Source: an uncultured Clostridia bacterium (GTDB taxonomy: Bacteria > Bacillota > Clostridia > Tissierellales > Peptoniphilaceae). Taken from it: a DNA stretch of 18,961 nucleotides. The translations under genes were made by a program, and so were the position numbers. The stretch lies in the NCBI GenBank assembly GCA_945916025.1, contig CAMEGD010000019.1, forward strand, positions 1 through 18,961, written 5' to 3'. Each line of letters opens with the position of its first letter. Positions within the stretch are counted from its first letter, which is position 1. This document shows, in pieces, positions 1 through 7,351 of this stretch. The notes under the pieces were generated by a model that saw only the letters and a list, made by a program, of their open reading frames with translations, made no database searches and was not told the origin of the DNA.

Positions 1-647
1 AAATTAACCACGAACTAGTTAATTCAATCTTTAAAAAAGATGACAAGAGAGTAGAAGAAATTTACAACTACATTAAAAAAAACTTATCCAAGACAGACTT
101 CGTCATTGCCTTGTATAGTTACAACGCCTTTATTTTCTCAAACTTTGACAAGAATTGCTTTAATAATTTCAACAGTGTCTTTATGGACAACATTAAAAAG
201 ATAAAAGATGGCGATATTTCACCAGAAATTTTTTTAAGCTATATTGATGTAGTTAAAGAAAAAGAGTCTTCAGGTAATGACTACATTTCTAGAGCTTTTG
301 AATATATAGAAGATAATCTAGACAAATACCTTAACCTAGAAGCATTAGCCAAAGAACTTCACATTAGTAAAAACTACTTTTCTAACTTATTTAAGAAAGT
401 TGCAGGAACAAGATTTTGTAGGTATGTAAATATTAGAAGAATTGAATATTCTAAAAAACTTCTCACTAGTACAGACCTTCACCTAGATGTTATAGCCCAA
501 AGATGTGGCTATAATTCTCAAAGTCATTTTTCGACAACATTTTTAAAATATGTTAAGACTTCCCCAGGAGCTTATAGGCACGCCTACAAACTAAAACAAA
601 GGGAAGAAAGGGAAAAAGATCTTTTTAATAACCCCATCTTCAATTAG
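1..647 (+). CDS. AraC-family transcriptional regulator, C-terminal part (5' end outside window)
   Basis: The reading frame is open from base 3 to the TAG at 645-647, with no stop upstream of the first possible start, so the gene is cut by the window edge and only the last 214 residues are visible. The visible C-terminal ~100 residues (about 95-194) form an AraC/XylS double helix-turn-helix. The first HTH includes LEALAKELHISKNYFSNLFK, and the second the typical VIAQRCGYNSQSHFSTTFLK pattern followed by SPGAYR. The ~95 residues before it are acidic, lysine-rich and helical, and I do not recognise them. The missing N-terminus could be a response-regulator receiver (YesN type) or a ligand-binding domain; this cannot be decided here. 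The gene converges on the amylase unit, so its target is more likely upstream of the window. The family assignment is firm; the regulated process is unknown. Confidence 0.9.
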   Translation, partial: INHELVNSIFKKDDKRVEEIYNYIKKNLSKTDFVIALYSYNAFIFSNFDKNCFNNFNSVFMDNIKKIKDGDISPEIFLSYIDVVKEKESSGNDYISRAFEYIEDNLDKYLNLEALAKELHISKNYFSNLFKKVAGTRFCRYVNIRRIEYSKKLLTSTDLHLDVIAQRCGYNSQSHFSTTFLKYVKTSPGAYRHAYKLKQREEREKDLFNNPIFN

Positions 648-682
648 ATGCTGGACAACTTGTTTTATTTAGACAAAAATTT

Positions 683-709
683 AAGGAAGCTATCCTAGCT
701 TCCTTTTTT
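683..709. terminator. Rho-independent terminator between convergent genes
   Basis: A perfect 9-bp stem (AAGGAAGCT at 683-691, AGCTTCCTT at 697-705) with a 5-base loop is followed by T706-T709, extending the two Ts at the stem end. It lies 36 bases after the AraC-type gene. On the minus strand the stem is followed by AAATTTTTG, so it may also stop transcripts from the amylase gene, whose stop codon is at 753. Confidence 0.85.
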
Positions 710-752
710 CATTGAATAAACAAGAGAATTCTCAGGTTTACACCTGGCCTAT

Positions 753-2198
753 TTAAATTTTTTCAGCCCAAGCTGCCAAATTTCCAGGACCTACTTGAAA
801 GTCCCCATCTCCATTTTCATCTATTATAATTTCATTTTCGTTTCCGCCAGTAAGGTCTACATAAGCCTTGCCAGCTTGATTTGCCCCTACATTCATCTTA
901 AGGGTATTCATATCCCCTGTTGAAATCACAACCGCCAACTTCCCTGGATGGTCATCATCTCCATGTCTAACCCAGCCTATTAGTTGAGGTTCATTAAAGT
1001 AGTCAGTTTGGTCCCCATAGGCATAGGACTTTCTAATATATAGAAGGTTGTTTATCATGTCCTTATGTCCTGGTATATAAGGGTCCTTAATTTCCTCATA
1101 GTCTCCATAAAATACACAAGGATATCCATCCCTCCTAAGGAGGATTAGCCCGTAACCAATTTTCTTAAACCAAGGTTGGACAAAGGATTCCAAAGACTGC
1201 TTTGGTTGGCTGTCGTGGTTGTCCACAAAGGTAACTGCCAGTTGAGGATGTTCTTGGACAATAGTATTGTCAAAAATCTTTCTCATATCATAGTTTTGGC
1301 CATCCATTGATGCTGAATACATATTAAAATGTAAGACCACATCAAAAAGATCAGTACGATACTTAGTTTCATAAAGGAACTTGTTGTTGGTCATCTTGTT
1401 GTTCATCCAAAATTCCCCAAAGAAATAAAGGTCCCTATCTGCCTTTTCTTCTAAGTCTATAATAAACTCAATCAAGAAGGAGTCACTTATATGCTTTAAG
1501 GCATCAAACCTAAAGCCATCTACATTTACATGGTTTATAAACCACCAAGACCACTTAAATAGTTCATTTTTTACATCTTGGTTTTCCAAGTCAACATCAG
1601 CAAACATTAGATAGTCAAAGTTTCCCTTTTCTTCAGAAACTCCTTGGTTCCAATCCCTATCATCCACTAAAACCTTAAATATTCCACTAGTTCCTGTTTT
1701 GTGGTCAAAGTCTACCCCACTAAAGTGATTAAAGTGCCACACAAAATCTGAATACTTTTTGTTCCTACCAGGATAGTCAAAACCAGTCCACCCTTCTATG
1801 TCCCTAGGTTCAGAAATTTCTTTGTTCCTGTCGTTTTCATCAACTTGAACAGCCCTAAAGACCTCTGAAAAGTCAGCTCCAGCCTTGTGGTTTAAGACTA
1901 CATCAGCATAAACTGAAATATCATACTTGTGACATTCATCTATGGCATCCCTAAGTTCTTCTAAGGTACCATACTTAGTCCTTACTGACCCCTTTTGGTC
2001 AAATTCTCCCAGGTCATAAAGATCATAAGCTCCATAGCCTACATCATTAGTACCTGTTGCCTTAAACATAGGAGGAAGCCAAAGGGCATCTATACCAGCT
2101 TCTTTTATCTTCTTAGCCTTTGCCTTTAAATTTTTATAATAGGCCCCATCATCTGGCAAATACCACTCAAAGGCCTGCATCATTACTTTGTTTAACAT
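753..2198 (-). CDS. Cytoplasmic alpha-amylase, glycoside hydrolase family 13 (subfamily 5 type)
   Basis: This 481-residue protein hydrolyses internal alpha-1,4 glucosidic bonds in starch-like glucans or maltodextrins. It has the GH13 (beta/alpha)8 barrel signatures in order: DVVLNH (99-104), GFRFDALKH with the nucleophile Asp232, FFGEFW with acid/base Glu262, and FVDNHD with the transition-state Asp329. The N-terminal MMQAFEWYLP and the length match the Bacillus liquefying amylase/E. coli AmyA group. No signal peptide is present (the protein starts MLNKVMMQAFEW), so it should act inside the cell on imported maltodextrins or stored glycogen. The ATG at 2196-2198 is preceded by GGAGA (2206-2210) at a good distance. 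It lies 74 bases downstream of the LuxR-type gene and in the same direction as lacI-luxR, so it is likely part of that unit, perhaps also with its own promoter. Family assignment is very secure; the physiological substrate is inferred. Confidence 0.95.
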   Translation of the reverse strand: MLNKVMMQAFEWYLPDDGAYYKNLKAKAKKIKEAGIDALWLPPMFKATGTNDVGYGAYDLYDLGEFDQKGSVRTKYGTLEELRDAIDECHKYDISVYADVVLNHKAGADFSEVFRAVQVDENDRNKEISEPRDIEGWTGFDYPGRNKKYSDFVWHFNHFSGVDFDHKTGTSGIFKVLVDDRDWNQGVSEEKGNFDYLMFADVDLENQDVKNELFKWSWWFINHVNVDGFRFDALKHISDSFLIEFIIDLEEKADRDLYFFGEFWMNNKMTNNKFLYETKYRTDLFDVVLHFNMYSASMDGQNYDMRKIFDNTIVQEHPQLAVTFVDNHDSQPKQSLESFVQPWFKKIGYGLILLRRDGYPCVFYGDYEEIKDPYIPGHKDMINNLLYIRKSYAYGDQTDYFNEPQLIGWVRHGDDDHPGKLAVVISTGDMNTLKMNVGANQAGKAYVDLTGGNENEIIIDENGDGDFQVGPGNLAAWAEKI

Positions 2199-2224
2199 AT
2201 AAATTTCTCCATTTTAATTAACTT

Positions 2225-2255
2225 ATTATACCCCAAGACCTATAAATAGACTCAA
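2225..2255 (-). promoter_or_regulatory. Possible amylase promoter
   Basis: The minus strand has a perfect -10 box TATAAT (2225-2230). The -35 is poor: TTGAGT (2250-2255) at 19 bases, or GAGTCT (2248-2253) at 17. It lies in the only gap between the LuxR-type gene and the amylase, so a second, amylase-specific start is possible. Confidence 0.35.
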
Positions 2256-2258
2256 AAG

Positions 2259-2285
2259 AAGAGAACTAAAAATTAGTCCTCTCTT
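2259..2285 (-). other. Hairpin over the stop codon of the LuxR-type gene
   Basis: AAGAGA (2259-2264) plus ACTAA pair with TTAGT plus TCTCTT (2280-2285), with a two-base bulge (2278-2279) and a 3-base loop. The stop codon of the LuxR-type gene (2273-2275) is inside the structure. On the minus strand it is followed by only CTTTTG, so it would be a weak terminator or an mRNA-end stabiliser letting some read-through into the amylase gene. Confidence 0.4.
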
Positions 2286-2818
2286 GTGTTTTTTAAATAT
2301 AAACTTATGGCCTGGTACTTTCCATTAACTCCTAAGACCTTATAAATCCTGGTAAGGTTGTTTTTTATAGTCTTTTCACTTAAATAAAGTCTTTTTCCAA
2401 TTTCTTTGTTAGTAAACCCCTTGCTAAGTAGGTACAGAATATTTTTGTCCCTACTATTAATAAGGTCAGACTTACTAAAGATGTCTTCCTTGTCCTCAAG
2501 ATTTCTTAAAAAGTCAATATTTGTATCTTGGCAAATAAGACTGACATTTTCATCTTCCTTATAAAGGTCTGCCTCTTTACTGTCAAAGGATACTAAGACT
2601 AAGTTTTTTACCTTGACATTTTTTTTAGAAAACTTTGTTTTGTACTCCTTGTAATAAAATAAGTCAAAAAACAAGTAATCCAGGTCTTCGTATAGAAGAT
2701 AATCTAGGTCATACTTGCCTGTTAAGTAAGTTCCCTCTTCTTTTTTTAGAAATTCCTTAACTAAGTAGTAGGTTCCCCTGGCCCTTATTTCAGAGTTTGA
2801 TACTACAACAAAGCTCAT
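2273..2818 (-). CDS. LuxR/GerE-type DNA-binding regulator with a degenerate receiver-like N-terminus
   Basis: The 181-residue protein has a clear C-terminal GerE helix-turn-helix (about 120-176): LLSKGFTNKEIGKRLYLSEK followed by TIKNNLTRIYKVLGV. Its first ~115 residues look like a worn NarL-type receiver. The beta-1 strand reads MSFVVVSNSE, where a normal receiver has an acidic pair. Asp52 in YLFFDLF sits where the phospho-acceptor would be, and NLVLVSFDS resembles beta-4, but no conserved Lys on beta-5 is evident. It may therefore work without phosphorylation. The ATG (2816-2818) overlaps the TGA of the LacI-type gene (ATGA), so the two are probably translationally coupled and made in fixed ratio. 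No sensor kinase is adjacent. The HTH call is firm; the receiver reading is inference from the order of predicted strands and residues. Confidence 0.85.
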   Translation of the reverse strand: MSFVVVSNSEIRARGTYYLVKEFLKKEEGTYLTGKYDLDYLLYEDLDYLFFDLFYYKEYKTKFSKKNVKVKNLVLVSFDSKEADLYKEDENVSLICQDTNIDFLRNLEDKEDIFSKSDLINSRDKNILYLLSKGFTNKEIGKRLYLSEKTIKNNLTRIYKVLGVNGKYQAISLYLKNTRED

Positions 2819-3831
2819 TTCCTGTACTTCTTAACACTTTCTCTTTCAACTATAAATGATGGTAATATCACCTTTTCCTTAGGCATTTTTTCTTCACCCT
2901 TAATGGTCTTTATAATAGACCTTATGGAAACTGCCCCATAATCATAAAGGGGTTCTTTTACAGTGGTAAGTTTTGGCCTATATAATTCTGCCATAGTAAT
3001 ATCTCCCATCCCTGTAACTGAAACATCTTCTGGAACCTTAATACCTTCATCTAACAAAAGATTCATTATCTTTATAGCTGCCTCATCTGAAAATACTGCT
3101 AGGGCAGTGATTTTTTCTTCCTTAATTTCCTTTACTAGTTTTGCCATTAGGTCCATGTAGGCTTCTTCAGAATTATCTAAAATATTTATGACATTTTCCT
3201 TTAGACCATTTTTCTTCATGGCTTCTACATACCCAGAGTGCTTAAACCTATCCACAGTCCTATTAAAGTCCCTTTCTAGGCCTATATATGCGATTTTAGT
3301 GTGTCCCATACCATAAAGGTAGTCTACTATATCCTCTAGGGCATCTGTGTTGTTTATAGTCACTGTAGAGATTTCATCGTTCCTATAATATCTATTTAAA
3401 TAGGATACTGGAATCTTAAGTTCCTTTAGGTATTGTACCCTGTCTTCATTGTTACTTTCAGTTATAACTACAATTCCCTCTACTTGTTTTTGTAAAAGGA
3501 TCTTCATTAGTCTATTTTCATTTTCAGCATCTCCATAAGTAGAAGATACTAATATATCATAATCATACATTCTAGCTACTTCTTCAACCCCTCTAAGTAC
3601 TTGAGATACAAACGAAAGGCCAAAATCCTCAACTATAACCCCTATAATATTTGATTTTCTGGTAACTAGGCTTCTGGCAATTTCGTTAGGCTCATAGTCT
3701 AAGACATCTATAGCATTTAGAACCCTTCTCCTAGCATCAGGACTAACTGGCTTAGAGTCATTTACTACCCTAGAAACGGTAGAAATTGAAACCCCAGCCA
3801 TCTTTGCTACATCTTTTATAGTTGCGCTCAT
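2815..3831 (-). CDS. LacI-family transcriptional regulator (maltodextrin-type, inferred)
   Basis: This is a full-length 338-residue LacI/GalR protein. The N-terminal HTH is ATIKDVAKMAGVSISTVSRV (3-22), followed by the hinge helix around 50-60 (NEIARSLVTRKS). The rest is a type-1 periplasmic-binding-like effector domain, with the usual LQKQVEGIVV, YIGLERDFNRTVDRFKHSGY and VPEDVSVTGMGD segments. The ATG (3829-3831) is preceded by AAGGAG (3839-3844). It is the first gene of a unit with a LuxR-type regulator and an alpha-amylase, which suggests control by a maltose-like sugar, as for MalR-type members; this is inferred from context only. I did not find a clear CG-centred LacI-type operator near its promoter. 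Confidence 0.95.
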   Translation of the reverse strand: MSATIKDVAKMAGVSISTVSRVVNDSKPVSPDARRRVLNAIDVLDYEPNEIARSLVTRKSNIIGVIVEDFGLSFVSQVLRGVEEVARMYDYDILVSSTYGDAENENRLMKILLQKQVEGIVVITESNNEDRVQYLKELKIPVSYLNRYYRNDEISTVTINNTDALEDIVDYLYGMGHTKIAYIGLERDFNRTVDRFKHSGYVEAMKKNGLKENVINILDNSEEAYMDLMAKLVKEIKEEKITALAVFSDEAAIKIMNLLLDEGIKVPEDVSVTGMGDITMAELYRPKLTTVKEPLYDYGAVSIRSIIKTIKGEEKMPKEKVILPSFIVERESVKKYRK

Positions 3832-3899
3832 AATTTCACTCCTTATAATTTAAACCTTAAAATTAAATAATATTAAATGAATAGGTTTTCCCAATTTTC

Positions 3900-3928
3900 A
3901 TTATCTATTAAATACCAAGTCTTGTCAA
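3900..3928 (-). promoter_or_regulatory. Sigma-A promoter of the lacI-luxR-amylase unit
   Basis: On the minus strand a perfect -35 TTGACA (3923-3928) is followed after 17 bases by GATAAT (3900-3905), five of six matches to the -10 consensus. Transcription would start near 3893, about 60 bases before the lacI ATG. The spacer contains ACTTGG (3915-3920 on the minus strand), a half-site that also occurs in the palindrome at 4010-4023. Confidence 0.8.
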
Positions 3929-3967
3929 CTTATGAAATTATTAAAATTTAGTTACAGAGGCTTTTTC

Positions 3968-3996
3968 TTGTTCAAATAATCTTTTTCGGGTAAAAT
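3968..3996 (+). promoter_or_regulatory. Promoter of the SLH-anchored 5'-nucleotidase
   Basis: TTGTTC (3968-3973) and TAAAAT (3991-3996) are spaced by exactly 17 bases. Transcription would start near 4003, about 50 bases before the ATG at 4054. It is divergent from the lacI promoter, about 40 bases away. Confidence 0.6.
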
Positions 3997-4009
3997 GAAA
4001 CTAATATAA

Positions 4010-4023
4010 CCAAGTTTACTTGG
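4010..4023. promoter_or_regulatory. 14-bp palindrome at the start of the nucleotidase transcript
   Basis: CCAAGT (4010-4015) and ACTTGG (4018-4023) are perfect inverted arms around TT. The site sits a few bases after the predicted transcription start, where it could be a repressor operator or a 5' mRNA hairpin that protects the message. Confidence 0.5.
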
Positions 4024-4053
4024 GTATTAAAACAAATTTCGAGGAGGAAGTAT

Positions 4054-6147
4054 ATGAACAAAAAGAGAATTTTTTCATTTCTTATTGCACTTGTCCTAGT
4101 GTTTTCAGTTCTAGTACTACCTACTGAGTCCTTGGCAACAAGTGACCAAAAGGTAGTTACAATTCTGCACACAAACGACGTACACGGAAACGCAATAGAA
4201 GATGAAGGCGGTGGAAAATTAGGCTATGCAAAGCTAAAGACTTTCGTAGATTCTAAACCAGGTGCTCTACTATTAGATGCAGGTGATGTACTACACGGTA
4301 CAACCTTTGCAACTATTAGCCAAGGTGACTCTATGATTTCCCTAATGGAACAAGTTGGCTACAAGGCTATGGTTCCAGGAAACCATGATTATAACTATGG
4401 TTCAAAAAGACTAGTTGAACTTGCAAATGGATCTTCTATAGATGTATTACAATCAAATGTAGTAGATTCAAGCGGAAAGACTATCTTACCTGCTAACAAA
4501 ATCTATGAAGTTAACGGCGTAAAAGTTGGAGTATTTGGTCTTGCAACTCCTGAAACAAAGACAAAATCTAACCCACTTAATACTGAAGGACTTACATTTA
4601 CAAACTATATTTCTGAAGCAAGGGCTCAAGTAATTGACTTAGAAGCTCAAGGAGCAGAAGTAATAGTAGGCCTTGTTCACTTGGGACTAGATGATGCATC
4701 AGTAGAAAGATCAAATCTACTAGCTGAAGCAGTGCCTCAAATAGACCTACTAATTGATGGACATTCCCACACGGTTATTTCAGAACCAATGCTTGCAAAT
4801 GGTGTTTTAATAGCCCAAACTGGAGACCATTTAAAGAACGTTGGAGAAGTTACTTTAGTAGTAAATAATGGAAAAGTAGAAACAAAAACTTCTAGACTTC
4901 ACACTTATGAAGAACTTAAAGGATTAACTCCAAATGCAGAAATCTTAGCTGAAATTGCAACTATTCAAGAAGAAAACAAACCTTATTTAGAAAAAGTTGT
5001 AGGATCTACAAGTGTAGAATTAGACGGAGTTAGAGAACATGTAAGAGCAGGAGAAACTAATTTTGGTAACCTACTAACTGACGCTATGTTAGATATTTCT
5101 GGTGCAGATGTTGCCTTAACAAATGGTGGTGGAATCAGAGCATCTATAAGCGCTGGCAACATTACAATGGGCCAAATTTTAGAAGCTTTCCCATTTACTA
5201 ACTATCCAGTAGTATTAGAGATTTCTGGTGCAAACATTCTTAAAGCATTAGAATATGGTTTAGATTCAGCTCCAGAAGTTGTAGGAAAATTCCCACATGT
5301 TGGTGGAATGACATTTAAATATGATGTAATTCAACCAGCAGGATCAAGGGTATTTGACCTTATGGTTAAGGGACAACCTATTGACCTAGAAAAGACTTAC
5401 AAGTTAGTAACTAATGACTTTATGGCAATTGGTGGAGACGGATACGAAGTTCTAAAAGAAGGCAAGAAAATTGCTGAATATCCACTATTATCAGAAGTAT
5501 TAGCAAACTATATTAGCAAACTTAAAACTGTTTCTCCTAAGGTAGAAGGAAGAATTACCCAAGGAACAAAAGCTCTTGAACCAGGAACATTTAATGATAT
5601 TAAAGGTCACTGGGCAGAAGAATATATTCTAGCAGGTGTAGAAAATGGATTCTTCAAGGGCATGACAGACATGACCTTTGAACCAGACACTAACATTACT
5701 CGTGGAATGCTAGTAACTACCCTTTATAGGTTAGAAGGCCAACCAAAAGCAACTACTACGAAATCATTCCCTGATGTTGTAGCAGAAGATTGGTACGGAC
5801 CAGCTGTTATATGGGCAGCAGAAAACAAAATAGTTGAAGGTTACGAAGACGGTACTTTCAAACCTAACCAAGAAGTATCAAGGGAAGAAATGGCTACTAT
5901 CTTAAGTAGATATATCCAACACAAGAATTACCCTATTACAAAAATAGCCGTTGCTGAATTTGAAGACGAAGCTATGATTTCATCTTGGGCAGCATACAAT
6001 GTTGATGTAATGCAAATTACAAAGGTTATGAACGGAAAACCTGGAAATGTATTTGACCCACAAGGAAAAGCAACTAGGGCAGAACTTTCAAAAGTTATAT
6101 TCGAACTTGACAACCTATTAAATGCAGAAGTAGAAAAAGCTGCATAA
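4054..6147 (+). CDS. Secreted 5'-nucleotidase/UshA-type phosphoesterase with three SLH repeats
   Basis: The 697-residue protein has a signal peptide (basic MNKKR, hydrophobic core 6-22, probable cleavage after SLA at 26-28). The metallophosphatase domain (about 34-280) has LHTNDVHG (38-45), DAGD (75-78), GNHD (109-112), VHLG (208-211) and DGHSH (235-239), the dinuclear metal ligands of the family. The 5'-nucleotidase C-terminal domain (about 315-490) carries NGGGIR (357-362) and the NDFMAIGGDGY segment. Three S-layer homology repeats follow at about 512-560, 572-620 and 636-685, with ITRG, VSRE and ATRA at the usual motif position. It should hydrolyse nucleotides or related phosphate esters outside the cell while bound to the wall by the SLH domains. 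The ATG is preceded by GAGGAGG (4041-4047). The gene is monocistronic between its own promoter and terminator. The exact substrate (nucleoside monophosphate, UDP-sugar or cyclic nucleotide) cannot be read from sequence. Confidence 0.93.
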   Translation: MNKKRIFSFLIALVLVFSVLVLPTESLATSDQKVVTILHTNDVHGNAIEDEGGGKLGYAKLKTFVDSKPGALLLDAGDVLHGTTFATISQGDSMISLMEQVGYKAMVPGNHDYNYGSKRLVELANGSSIDVLQSNVVDSSGKTILPANKIYEVNGVKVGVFGLATPETKTKSNPLNTEGLTFTNYISEARAQVIDLEAQGAEVIVGLVHLGLDDASVERSNLLAEAVPQIDLLIDGHSHTVISEPMLANGVLIAQTGDHLKNVGEVTLVVNNGKVETKTSRLHTYEELKGLTPNAEILAEIATIQEENKPYLEKVVGSTSVELDGVREHVRAGETNFGNLLTDAMLDISGADVALTNGGGIRASISAGNITMGQILEAFPFTNYPVVLEISGANILKALEYGLDSAPEVVGKFPHVGGMTFKYDVIQPAGSRVFDLMVKGQPIDLEKTYKLVTNDFMAIGGDGYEVLKEGKKIAEYPLLSEVLANYISKLKTVSPKVEGRITQGTKALEPGTFNDIKGHWAEEYILAGVENGFFKGMTDMTFEPDTNITRGMLVTTLYRLEGQPKATTTKSFPDVVAEDWYGPAVIWAAENKIVEGYEDGTFKPNQEVSREEMATILSRYIQHKNYPITKIAVAEFEDEAMISSWAAYNVDVMQITKVMNGKPGNVFDPQGKATRAELSKVIFELDNLLNAEVEKAA

Positions 6148-6160
6148 GAACAAAAAAATC

Positions 6161-6193
6161 GGTGCTTTAGATCTAATCTAAGGCACCTTTTTT
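6161..6193. terminator. Bidirectional Rho-independent terminator
   Basis: A 12-bp stem with one wobble (GGTGCTTTAGAT at 6161-6172, ATCTAAGGCACC at 6176-6187) has a 3-base loop and is followed by six Ts (6188-6193). Seven As precede it (6152-6158), giving a T-run on the minus strand, so it can serve both the nucleotidase and the convergent CHR transporter genes. Confidence 0.9.
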
Positions 6194-6203
6194 ATGTGAA
6201 TAT

Positions 6204-6767
6204 TTATAAAATTATACTTAAGGCTATTCCCATTACTGCCCCAAGTCCAATTAACTTTGTAAGGGGAAACTTTTTATAATAAAGGACTAAGCCAACTACA
6301 AAACAAATAAAGGGAACTGTATTTAAGGTTATAAACTGGGAAGTAATACTTTCTCCAAGAAGGGAGTTCTTCGCCATATCTATAGAAGCAACGGCTATTA
6401 AACCCACAATAGCAGGTCTTAGGGTCTTTAGCATATTTTCTAAAAAGTTTAACTTTTTCGCCGTTTTAAATAGAACATAACCTAAGATTGCCATAATAAT
6501 AAAGGAAGGAGTAACAACCCCCATAGTTGCAAAAATAGATCCTGGTATTCCAGCAACCTTTGCTCCAACAAAAGTAGCTGAATTAATAGCTATTGGGCCA
6601 GGAGTCATATTTGAAATGGAAACTAAGTCTGTCATTTCAGCCACATTTAGCCAGCCTTTTTCCTCTACTACAAAACTTTGAATAAGAGGAAGTACTGCAT
6701 ATCCTCCGCCAAAGGCTGTAGCCCCAATTATTAGAAACTGTATATAAAGGTCTACTAGTATACTCAT
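6204..6767 (-). CDS. CHR-family transporter subunit (short-chain chromate transporter type), second of pair
   Basis: The 187-residue membrane protein is one half-size CHR (ChrA) unit. It carries the family signature FGGGYAVLPLI (19-29) near the N-terminus, then MTPGPIAIN (54-62) and VAGIPGS (71-77), with about six hydrophobic segments. Half-size CHR proteins are usually encoded in pairs and are thought to act as heterodimers with opposite membrane orientation; named functions are chromate or sulfate-like anion export, but most members have no tested substrate. Its ATG (6765-6767) overlaps the stop of the other CHR gene (ATGA), as expected for obligate partners. It is the last gene of the murJ unit and ends just before the bidirectional terminator at 6161-6193. 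The family is certain; the substrate is unknown. Confidence 0.92.
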   Translation of the reverse strand: MSILVDLYIQFLIIGATAFGGGYAVLPLIQSFVVEEKGWLNVAEMTDLVSISNMTPGPIAINSATFVGAKVAGIPGSIFATMGVVTPSFIIMAILGYVLFKTAKKLNFLENMLKTLRPAIVGLIAVASIDMAKNSLLGESITSQFITLNTVPFICFVVGLVLYYKKFPLTKLIGLGAVMGIALSIIL

Positions 6768-7339
6768 CTCAAGTCCTCCTCTTTAATTAAGCTAAAGAGC
6801 ACAATTCCAAAAATCCCAAATATAAAAATAATTAAAGCAGAGTTTATATCCAAGAAGAAAGAAAGGACAAAACTAACAGCCATAATAAGGCCAGAAAAAA
6901 TAGGAGTCTTTTCCATAGCCTTTATCCCCATATTAATAGTAGTAATTACTAAAACACCAGCAATAACTCCCCCCATTCCCTTTAAGGCAGAGTTTATAAA
7001 GAAGTTTTCTTTAAACTCTTGGTAAAAGTAAGAAATTATAGTTATTACTATAAGACAAGGAAGGACAGATGATAACATACAAATAATAGCTCCCGGAAGT
7101 CCCCTAAGCCTGTAACCAGTTAATACAGAAGTATTAATGGCCATAGCTCCAGGTCCAGATTGGGCAAGGGCTGTAAGGTTAAGCATCTCCTCATCAGATA
7201 TTAATTTTTTTCTCACAACAAACTCATCCCTTAAAACTACAACTATAGTATAGCCACCTCCAAAGGTGATGGCATTTATCCTAAAAAAGGTTAGAAATAG
7301 GTCCAACAAAGAAATAGGGTCGTTTGTATTATTTTTCAT
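6764..7339 (-). CDS. CHR-family transporter subunit (short-chain chromate transporter type), first of pair
   Basis: This 191-residue integral membrane protein is the partner of the neighbouring CHR subunit. Its signatures are ITFGGGYTIVVVLRDEFV (24-41), SGPGAMAIN (61-69) and LRGLPGA (78-84), followed by hydrophobic segments to the C-terminus, which ends in a charged KEEDLR tail. The two subunits share the motif order but differ clearly in sequence, as in known short-chain pairs. The ATG is preceded by AAGGAAGG, which lies against the stop codon of murJ only 12 bases upstream, so it is cotranscribed with murJ. Whether it exports chromate, another oxyanion or something tied to the envelope cannot be told from the sequence. 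Confidence 0.92.
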   Translation of the reverse strand: MKNNTNDPISLLDLFLTFFRINAITFGGGYTIVVVLRDEFVVRKKLISDEEMLNLTALAQSGPGAMAINTSVLTGYRLRGLPGAIICMLSSVLPCLIVITIISYFYQEFKENFFINSALKGMGGVIAGVLVITTINMGIKAMEKTPIFSGLIMAVSFVLSFFLDINSALIIFIFGIFGIVLFSLIKEEDLR

Positions 7340-7351
7340 TAAATCCTTCCT

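Noticed and set aside
3852..3888. AAACCT/AGGTTT inverted repeat upstream of lacI
   Set aside because: Six-base arms separated by 25 bases in AT-rich DNA are not beyond chance.
3832..4053. CcpA cre site or CG-centred LacI operator between the lacI-type and nucleotidase genes
   Set aside because: I looked for the TGNAANCGNTNNCA pattern and symmetric CG-centred sites and found none; only the CCAAGT palindrome stands out.
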